Part shown: positions 1-5,564 of the stretch, in pieces
How the letters are laid out: each line of letters starts with the position of its first letter
How positions within the stretch are numbered: the first letter of the stretch is position 1
Assembly (NCBI GenBank): GCA_002434335.1
Contig: DJJW01000035.1
Span: 56,419-69,012 of the forward strand
DNA length: 12,594 bases
Reading direction: 5' to 3'
DNA from: Lachnoclostridium sp. UBA6558
Lineage (GTDB): Bacteria; Bacillota; Clostridia; Lachnospirales; Lachnospiraceae
Program-made: the position numbers and the translations under genes
The notes under the pieces: generated by a model
Told to the model about the DNA's origin: nothing
The model's database searches: none
Seen by the model: only the letters and a program-made list of their open reading frames with translations

Positions 1-1957
1 GATTGGGTATCCTGTCTTTCGTACCATTAACCTTTCCTAAGCCTTTCTCGCAGCGGTTACCGGTAATGTATACCTGGTCCTGTCCAAGGTGATTTATGGT
101 TAACAGGCAATTATTGCTACAATGCCGGCATCTGGTGTTATCGGTCTGTATATGGAAGTCGGTGAGCTGTTCTTTGCTTATTAAAGTACTTCGATGCTCT
201 GCCTCATAAGTATCTTTGGCAAGAAGAGCTGCACCATATGCGCCCATAAGTCCGGCTATTTTGGGGCGCAATACTTCCCTTCCGGTAACCGATTCAAAGC
301 ATCGCAGTACAGAATCATTTAGAAAAGTTCCGCCTTGTACCACAATGTGTTTACCCAGTTCATTTTCATCTCTTATTTTAATAACTTTATAGAGAGCATT
401 CTTGATAACAGAATAAGAGAGCCCGGCAGAAAGGTCTGAAACTTCAGCCCCTTCCTTCTGTGCCTGCTTCACCTTTGAATTCATGAATACTGTACACTTG
501 GTTCCAAGATCCACTGGCTCCTTTGAATACAACCCAAGGCTTGCAAATTCTCTGATAGAAAGATTCAGTGACTGAGCAAAACTCTCTAAGAAGGACCCAC
601 AGCCGGAGGAGCAGGCTTCATTTAGCAGGATATTATCTACTCGCCCGTCCTTTAGCCTTAAACACTTCATATCCTGTCCGCCAATATCCAGAATAAAATC
701 CGCTCTTGGTTCAAAGTTCCGTGCCCCTCTTAGATGTGCAATGGTTTCGATTTCACTCATATCCAGATGAAAAGCACGCTTTATAAGCTCTTCACCGTAT
801 CCGGTAACACAGCCACCGCTGATAGTTACATCCGAAGGTAACTGGTTATATATCTCTTCTAATAAAGCAGCTGTCTTTATAACCGGGTCCCCAGCTGATT
901 TGGTATAATATTCGTAAAGGAGTTCTCCGCCGTTTCCAATAAGAACAGCTTTTAATGTGGTAGAACCTGCATCGATTCCAAGATATACATTACCCGTATA
1001 TTCTGCAAGGGGCATTCGTTTACAATCACACTTTTCATGACGTTTCAGAAATTTCTCGTAATCCTCAGAGGAGGTGAATAAAGGTGCAAGGGTGTTGGTT
1101 TCTTTGCTCTGTTTTAAGGCTTGCAATCTTTCTTCCAGATCCTTTAAGGTAATAATTTCTTCAACTTCAAATTTCTTATCCTTTAAGAGCAGAGCTCCTC
1201 CAATAGCAGGAAAGAATAATCCATCAGCAGGCAGAAAAACCTCCTCGGGATTTAGCGTTTCTATAAATCTTTTTCTAAGCTCCGACAGAAAATAAAGGGG
1301 ACCTCCAAGGAAGGCAATTTTCCCTTTAATAGGTTTTCCCCAGGACAGACCTGTAGTAGTCTGATTAACCACCGCCTGAAAAATGGAGGCGGCAATGTCT
1401 TCTTTTCTGGCTCCGTCATTTAACAGTGGCTGGATATCTGTTTTGGCAAATACACCGCATCTGGAGGCAATAGGATAGATGGTATGCGCTTTAGCAGCAT
1501 AATCATTTAAGCCTGCAGCGTCTGTATGAAAGAGTGCCGCCATCTGATCTATAAAGGAACCTGTCCCGCCGGCACAGCTGTTATTCATTCGCTGTTCAGT
1601 AACCGGTTTTAAGTAAGTAACTTTGGCATCTTCTCCTCCGAGTTCTATTACCGTATCTGTCTGGGGAAGATATGTCTTAACAGCCTTTGTACAGGCAATA
1701 ACCTCCTGTTCAAAAGGCAGAGAAAGCCATCTGGACATGGATAATCCGCCGGAACCTGTTATAATTACCTTGCAGGGAATGTCACCCATGTGGGTTCTGC
1801 ATAGAGAAACAACCGATTGAATGGTGTTCTTTAGGTCAGACAGGTGTCTTTTGTATTCTTTATACAGAATCCGGTTTTCTTCGTCTAATACTGCTATTTT
1901 TATTGTAGTTGATCCTATATCCAATCCGACTCTGTAATACTCCATTATTTTGCTCAT
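1..1957 (-). CDS. 2-hydroxyacyl-CoA dehydratase activase-related giant protein, N-terminal 652 residues (3' end outside window)
   Basis: The frame is open from ATG at 1957 to the window edge, so the C-terminal part is missing. Two ASKHA (BadF/BcrA/HgdC-type) ATPase domains lie in tandem. Domain 1 has the phosphate loop DIGSTTIK (13-20), GGEDAK (107-112), SCAGGTGSF (127-135) and SRCGVF (165-170). Domain 2 has DAGSTTLK (329-336), DIGGQDMK (424-431), ACSSGCGSF (448-456) and TKCTVF (487-492). Cysteines 128/167 and 449/488 match the pair that in HgdC binds a [4Fe-4S] cluster between two subunits. A further cysteine group follows (C610, C613, C617, C636). In the family, ATP hydrolysis drives a very low-potential electron into a partner dehydratase or double-cubane protein. 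Full-length relatives are about 1,400 residues, with DUF2229 and a dehydratase-like C-terminus; that part is inference here. GGAGG sits 8 nt before ATG. The substrate is unknown. Confidence 0.9.
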   Translation of the reverse strand, partial: MSKIMEYYRVGLDIGSTTIKIAVLDEENRILYKEYKRHLSDLKNTIQSVVSLCRTHMGDIPCKVIITGSGGLSMSRWLSLPFEQEVIACTKAVKTYLPQTDTVIELGGEDAKVTYLKPVTEQRMNNSCAGGTGSFIDQMAALFHTDAAGLNDYAAKAHTIYPIASRCGVFAKTDIQPLLNDGARKEDIAASIFQAVVNQTTTGLSWGKPIKGKIAFLGGPLYFLSELRKRFIETLNPEEVFLPADGLFFPAIGGALLLKDKKFEVEEIITLKDLEERLQALKQSKETNTLAPLFTSSEDYEKFLKRHEKCDCKRMPLAEYTGNVYLGIDAGSTTLKAVLIGNGGELLYEYYTKSAGDPVIKTAALLEEIYNQLPSDVTISGGCVTGYGEELIKRAFHLDMSEIETIAHLRGARNFEPRADFILDIGGQDMKCLRLKDGRVDNILLNEACSSGCGSFLESFAQSLNLSIREFASLGLYSKEPVDLGTKCTVFMNSKVKQAQKEGAEVSDLSAGLSYSVIKNALYKVIKIRDENELGKHIVVQGGTFLNDSVLRCFESVTGREVLRPKIAGLMGAYGAALLAKDTYEAEHRSTLISKEQLTDFHIQTDNTRCRHCSNNCLLTINHLGQDQVYITGNRCEKGLGKVNGTKDRIPN

Positions 1958-2010
1958 GAAAATAACCTCCGAAATTCCTGTTCACTCATTATCGCCTGAA
2001 AACAGCTTAT

Positions 2011-2028
2011 ACTTTATATGCATAAAGT
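2011..2028. promoter_or_regulatory. Inverted repeat upstream of the activase gene, possible operator
   Basis: ACTTTAT-ATGC-ATAAAGT is a perfect 7-bp inverted repeat around a 4-bp centre, 54 bp upstream of the activase ATG. No T-run follows on either strand, so it is not a terminator. Its size and symmetry fit a dimeric repressor or activator site. The surrounding DNA is AT-rich, so chance is possible. I could not place a convincing -35/-10 pair for the activase; TATAAA and TATAAG hexamers lie within or next to the repeat on the minus strand. Confidence 0.35.
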
Positions 2029-2135
2029 CTTCTATAATTATGAACAGATTTTCAGAGGTCATTCATTTCCAAGTAAATCTCTTACAATCATTAATATACA
2101 GCTGATTCTGTAATTGTATGAGTCTTACTGGTTTT

Positions 2136-2705
2136 CTAGTAAAGAGAAGTTAACATATTGCTTTTATCAATATGAATATAACTAATTTTCTGAGATGTTA
2201 CGTCAAAATAAGCTTTTCCTGCTATACATAATTTTGAGTTATGCTGATTCTTACCGGTAAATCCTATATAAACACGAAATGTATAATGCCCTGTACTATC
2301 TTTATCTTTGCTTATTTCAATATCTTTTAGCGATAGCTTACATCCGGATTTTAATGCTTCAAAGCAGGTCATGGATAAACGCTGCCTTACAAAGGAATCA
2401 TATCCATCTACTGTAAAGTAGTCATTAAAAGCTTCCATTTCCTTCACCGGAAAAGCCTGTGTTCCATTCCACTTGCTGGCTGTTATTGCTTCCTGCATTG
2501 CCTGCCAGTTATCGTACATGGGAATCATATTCTGATCCGGTTCAAAAATACGTATTATAACTTCTTTCAGAACAGCTTTATCATTCTTTTCGGCAGACAT
2601 TGCGGTATATGGAAAAATACCGTTGGTAATGAATACAATTATTATTAATAGCTGCGAAAATATTAGAAACCTGATTTTATTTTTATTGTTGTTATATATT
2701 TTCAT
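2136..2705 (-). CDS. Small exported protein of unknown function
   Basis: This is a 189-residue protein from the ATG at 2705. The frame extends to a TTG at 2738, but no ribosome site precedes that codon; ATG has AAAGG about 13 nt upstream, which is also weak. The N-terminus is a lysine/asparagine-rich stretch, a hydrophobic core at about 12-33 and a possible signal peptidase I site near A35-A38. The mature part (about 150 residues) has a helix-like first half and then alternating hydrophobic segments resembling beta strands (about 128-138, 144-155, 161-172 and 175-183). That layout could suit an NTF2-like or cystatin-like fold, but I do not recognise the family. There is no lipobox, LPXTG-like motif or C-terminal anchor, so it should be secreted or held by an uncleaved signal. 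It lies between the activase gene (same strand) and the divergent satP, with its own predicted promoter. Confidence 0.75.
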   Translation of the reverse strand: MKIYNNNKNKIRFLIFSQLLIIIVFITNGIFPYTAMSAEKNDKAVLKEVIIRIFEPDQNMIPMYDNWQAMQEAITASKWNGTQAFPVKEMEAFNDYFTVDGYDSFVRQRLSMTCFEALKSGCKLSLKDIEISKDKDSTGHYTFRVYIGFTGKNQHNSKLCIAGKAYFDVTSQKISYIHIDKSNMLTSLY

Positions 2706-2784
2706 ATCAACACCCGTGCCTTTCTTACAATGAAACAATCACAGTTTCGATACAAATTTATTTGTTGGTTGTTTTATGCTAAAT

Positions 2785-2814
2785 ATTATATCCACTTTTG
2801 GCTATAATACTCAT
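2785..2814 (-). promoter_or_regulatory. Putative sigma-A promoter of the exported-protein gene
   Basis: The minus strand carries a perfect TATAAT (2785-2790). An ATGAGT hexamer 18 bp upstream matches the -35 consensus at only three positions. Transcription would begin near 2778, leaving a leader of about 73 nt before the ATG at 2705. Confidence 0.35.
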
Positions 2815-2846
2815 TTTTAGATCCAAAAACAAAACAAAGATTTTTG

Positions 2847-2875
2847 TTGAAATCACGCGAAATAAATGTTAACAT
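2847..2875 (+). promoter_or_regulatory. Putative sigma-A promoter of satP-kinase unit
   Basis: TTGAAA (2847-2852) and TAACAT (2870-2875) are separated by 17 bp. The -10 lies within the perfect 10-bp palindrome ATGTTAACAT (2866-2875). Transcription would begin near 2882, just before the leader hairpin. Confidence 0.45.
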
Positions 2876-2893
2876 ATGTCGGAGTGCTCATTT

Positions 2894-2913
2894 CAGCCAT
2901 ACTAATATGGCTG
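2894..2913 (+). promoter_or_regulatory. Hairpin in the satP leader
   Basis: CAGCCATA-CTAA-TATGGCTG is a perfect 8-bp stem with a 4-nt loop. It starts about 12 nt after the predicted transcription start and ends 44 nt before the satP ATG. No U-run follows, so it is not an intrinsic terminator. It could be an operator, an mRNA-stabilising 5' stem or part of a regulatory leader; I cannot tell which. Confidence 0.5.
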
Positions 2914-2957
2914 TACCTGTCACTGAATCAGAACTTATGAAAGGATGTTAACAATTA

Positions 2958-3521
2958 ATGTCAACACAATCCACACAATCATCCATTGCAAATCCGGGAC
3001 CCCTTGGTCTTCTTGGATTTGGTATGACTACCTGTCTGTTAAATCTACATAATGCAGGTTTTATTCCCTTATCCATTGTTATCATTGCAATGGGCTTTGC
3101 ATTGGGCGGCGCTGCACAGATTATTGCAGGCATCATGGAATTTAAGAAGGGAAACACCTTTGGTGCCACTGCATTTACGGCATATGGCTTTTTCTGGTGG
3201 TCATTAATCCTTATCTGGACCAATCCTATGTCCCTTACAAATACCGCAGATAAAACCAGCATGGGATTTTATCTGGGCTTATGGGGTGTATTTACACTCT
3301 TTATGTTTATCGGAACCTTAAAACATAACCGCATTACACAGATCGTATTCGGATCACTTACTGTACTGTTCTTCCTATTAAGTGCAGCTAATTTTACAGG
3401 CTCTGAAGCGATTCATACAGTAGCAGGTTATGTAGGAATTTTCTGTGGACTCTCTGCAATCTACAATGCAATGGCTCAGATAATAAATGCAGAATTCGGC
3501 AAAACTATCATGCCCGTTTAA
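2958..3521 (+). CDS. satP: SatP-type acetate/succinate transporter (AceTr / GPR1-FUN34-YaaH family)
   Basis: This 187-residue inner-membrane protein should move acetate, and possibly succinate, with protons across the membrane. The family signature NPGPLGLLGFGMTT is at 12-25. Six hydrophobic helices are visible at roughly 15-35, 37-62, 67-90, 102-121, 126-147 and 151-177, matching the six-helix, about 190-residue SatP/YaaH fold. The ATG at 2958 is preceded by AAAGGA about 12 nt upstream, a long spacing; the gap contains a second copy of ATGTTAACA (2945-2953). A kinase gene follows 53 nt after the stop and probably shares the transcript. In fermenters the family can work for acetate uptake or release. 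Family assignment is secure; the direction of transport and the substrate are inferred. Confidence 0.93.
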   Translation: MSTQSTQSSIANPGPLGLLGFGMTTCLLNLHNAGFIPLSIVIIAMGFALGGAAQIIAGIMEFKKGNTFGATAFTAYGFFWWSLILIWTNPMSLTNTADKTSMGFYLGLWGVFTLFMFIGTLKHNRITQIVFGSLTVLFFLLSAANFTGSEAIHTVAGYVGIFCGLSAIYNAMAQIINAEFGKTIMPV

Positions 3522-3574
3522 TGACTTTCTGCTATTCACGTAAAAAGTTTAAATGCAATGGAATGGAGGTAATC

Positions 3575-4591
3575 ATGGAAAAACAGATACACAGTATATT
3601 TAACGATGAAATTCTTAAGAAAGCTGCCGATTTCTACGATATGGACAACGAAAGCCTAAAGAAAATCGGGGGTTTTGAGAATTATGTGTACGGTTATAGC
3701 TTAAAAGACAAAGAGTATATACTTCGAATTACGCATAGCTCTCACAGAACAATAGGTATGATGAATGCTGAATTGCACTGGGTTAATTATCTGTCCCTCA
3801 TGGGTGCTGATGTCAGTCAGCCTATCGCATCCAAAAACGGCTTTTTCGTTGAAAAAATACCGTCAGGTTCAGACGATTACTTCCTGACCTCAGCATTTGA
3901 AAAAGCTCCTGGCAATCACGTAAGACCGCAAGATAAAACAGATGCTCTTTATGAAGAATGGGGTCGTTGTATCGGCAAACTTCATCGGCTTACCAAAACC
4001 TATGAAGCAGATAAGTCTTATCCCTTAAGGCCTTCCTGGTATGAAGACCCTGTCTTTTACAAAGCAAAGGATTATCTTCTTCCGGAAGATTACTTTATTG
4101 CTGATAAACTCTTTCAATTGACAGAAAGCATAAAAAAACTGCCCAAAGATAAGGACAGTTATGGTTTGATTCATACAGATGTTCATTCCGGAAACTTTTT
4201 TGTAGATAACGGTAAGATTACAATCTTTGATTTTGATGACAGTTCCTACCAATATTTTATCAGTGATATTGCTATTGCTCTGTTTTATACAATGCTTAAT
4301 ATAGAGGATGTAAAGGAACGAATAGCTCATTCCTATAACTTCTTAAAACACTTTCTTAAAGGTTATCGTAAAGAAAATACACTGGCAGATTTCTGGCTTG
4401 ATACACTTCCTGACTTTTTGAAATTAAGGGAACTTGAGCTATATGTGGTAGTGTATAGAAGCTGTGATATGAATAATCCCGGACCTTGGGAAGCAAATTA
4501 CATGAAGAACCGCAAAGAGCTCATAAGCAAGAACATCCCTTTTATAGGGGAGGAACTTGATTTTTCTTCACTTTACAGTGATCGTATGTAA
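3575..4591 (+). CDS. APH-fold small-molecule kinase (phosphotransferase enzyme family)
   Basis: This 338-residue cytoplasmic protein has the aminoglycoside-phosphotransferase/choline-kinase fold. The catalytic loop is HTDVHSGN (H200, D202, N207) and the metal-binding aspartate is in FDFDD (D219). Upstream are a glycine loop (IGGFENYVYGY, 32-42) and an alpha-C-like glutamate (E66, AELHWVNYL). The layout resembles SrkA/YihE and homoserine-kinase-like enzymes more than true drug-resistance phosphotransferases. The substrate is not predictable. The frame extends upstream to an ATG at 3521 that overlaps the satP stop, but GGAGGT at 3565-3570 places the start at 3575. It probably depends on the satP promoter. 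Its last 19 bp overlap the end of the opposing glycosylase gene, so there is no room for a terminator between the two stops. Confidence 0.85.
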   Translation: MEKQIHSIFNDEILKKAADFYDMDNESLKKIGGFENYVYGYSLKDKEYILRITHSSHRTIGMMNAELHWVNYLSLMGADVSQPIASKNGFFVEKIPSGSDDYFLTSAFEKAPGNHVRPQDKTDALYEEWGRCIGKLHRLTKTYEADKSYPLRPSWYEDPVFYKAKDYLLPEDYFIADKLFQLTESIKKLPKDKDSYGLIHTDVHSGNFFVDNGKITIFDFDDSSYQYFISDIAIALFYTMLNIEDVKERIAHSYNFLKHFLKGYRKENTLADFWLDTLPDFLKLRELELYVVVYRSCDMNNPGPWEANYMKNRKELISKNIPFIGEELDFSSLYSDRM

Positions 4592-5385
4592 TAAAACATA
4601 TACTGCTGAACAATGCCGGCATATCCTTTGTATCTATCGGTTTCAAATTGATTGTCATATATATCCTTTAATATCCGTTCAATCCAGACATCAATGGGAA
4701 AAGCGTCAATTTGATGAAGTCCGTATAAGGCTACACAATTTGCAACCTTGATGCCAACCCCCGGCAATTTCATCAGTTCTTTTACAGCCTCCTCAAAGTT
4801 AAGATTTGGGAGGCTGTTTATATTAATGTCTCCATTTATAACAGCGATAGCGGTCCCTCTCACATATTCATCCCTGTATCCTAAACCAGTCTCTCTTAAG
4901 GTTTCTCTACTTGCCTTTGATAATATCTCTGCTGTAGGAAAGGTATAATAAACATTACCTGTAATAGCATCCTTTCGTTCCTCTCCAAACTTAAGGGATA
5001 GTTCTTCAACACAGCGTTTAATAGCGGGTATACTTTTTCGCTGGGAAATGATAAAGGTTATAAGTATTTCAAAAAGCTCCTGTTTCAGAATTCTAAGACC
5101 ATAGCCGTAATGAGCTGCTTTTCTTAAGAATTCATCTTCACCGGAAAGAAGTTTGCCTACAACCTCTTGATAATCATAACTCAAATCAAAGTATTCTTTC
5201 CAGAATTCATCATATTCTCCTGAATCACAGGAGAGTTCAACTCTATTAGTATCCAGTTGTTTCAGGTGCAAATATCTGCTTCCTGCAATCAGTGAAAAGT
5301 CAGAATCATTTAGCCTATTCATGCGAAAACACTGACCGGAGGAGGCAATGTGTTCTAATATAAAATTACTGTTCTCAATTATCAA
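4573..5385 (-). CDS. ogg: OGG1-type 8-oxoguanine DNA glycosylase/lyase (HhH-GPD superfamily)
   Basis: This 270-residue base-excision repair enzyme should remove 8-oxoguanine paired with C and nick the abasic site. The N-terminal OGG domain has the family motif SSGQCFR (15-21). The HhH-GPD core has ISQRKSIPAIKR (113-124), the hairpin LPGVGIKVANC (207-217) with catalytic lysine K213, and AFPIDVW (228-234) with aspartate D232; these match human OGG1 K249 and D268. The start is TTG at 5385, supported by GAGGA about 9 nt upstream. The first in-frame ATG is codon 22, inside the conserved domain, so it cannot be the true start. The gene runs convergent to the kinase gene and overlaps it by 19 bp. 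Two similar palindromes flank its predicted transcription start. Confidence 0.92.
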   Translation of the reverse strand: MIIENSNFILEHIASSGQCFRMNRLNDSDFSLIAGSRYLHLKQLDTNRVELSCDSGEYDEFWKEYFDLSYDYQEVVGKLLSGEDEFLRKAAHYGYGLRILKQELFEILITFIISQRKSIPAIKRCVEELSLKFGEERKDAITGNVYYTFPTAEILSKASRETLRETGLGYRDEYVRGTAIAVINGDININSLPNLNFEEAVKELMKLPGVGIKVANCVALYGLHQIDAFPIDVWIERILKDIYDNQFETDRYKGYAGIVQQYMFYYIRSL

Positions 5386-5415
5386 TTAAGTATCCTCAAA
5401 TCTCATCAAATTAAT

Positions 5416-5435
5416 ATTTCTACACAGGTAGAAAT
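5416..5435. promoter_or_regulatory. Palindrome 1 in the ogg leader, possible operator
   Basis: ATTTCTAC-ACAG-GTAGAAAT is a perfect 8-bp inverted repeat with a 4-bp centre. It lies just downstream of the predicted ogg transcription start and 31 bp before the TTG start codon. No T-run follows it in the ogg direction. Confidence 0.5.
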
Positions 5436-5446
5436 TCTTCGTTAAT

Positions 5447-5475
5447 ATTATACAAAAAAATTCTTACCATTACTA
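5447..5475 (-). promoter_or_regulatory. Putative sigma-A promoter of ogg
   Basis: Minus-strand TATAAT (5447-5452) has a weak TAGTAA at -35 (5470-5475) with 17-bp spacing. The start would be near 5440, leaving a leader of about 55 nt. The -35 overlaps palindrome 2. Confidence 0.42.
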
Positions 5476-5487
5476 CATAAGTAGAAC
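5470..5487. promoter_or_regulatory. Palindrome 2 over the ogg -35, possible operator
   Basis: The core CTAC-ATAA-GTAG (5473-5484) matches palindrome 1 (CTAC-N4-GTAG), and the site reads TACTACATAAGTAGAA. Centres of the two sites are 53 bp apart, close to five helical turns. The site resembles BlaI/MecI/CopY-family operators (TACA-NN-TGTA core) with one imperfect half. On the minus strand a longer imperfect stem, from CCAT to ATGG, followed after 6 nt by seven T's could alternatively be a weak terminator for the chemoreceptor gene. Confidence 0.4.
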
Positions 5488-5564
5488 ATGGATTTTTGCC
5501 TCTTTAAGTCGTTATACAGCTGAAAATGCTGACATAACATACTACAAATTAATCTGTATATATT

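Noticed and set aside
2096..2111. TACAG/CTGTA inverted repeat downstream of the exported-protein gene as a terminator
   Set aside because: It has only five pairs and no T-run on the relevant strand.
2948..3262. Minus-strand open frame of 104 codons opposite satP
   Set aside because: It is antisense to a well-supported membrane transporter gene and has no recognisable domain.
3575..4591. Aminoglycoside resistance gene
   Set aside because: Only the general kinase fold is shared; the closest visible pattern is SrkA/homoserine-kinase-like, and there is no mobile-element context.
5386..5564. Intrinsic terminator for the chemoreceptor gene (imperfect stem at about 5465-5490 followed by seven T's on the minus strand)
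   Set aside because: The stem has an internal loop and is separated from the T-run by 6 nt; the shared-core palindromes and TATAAT better fit a promoter region. Kept only as an alternative.
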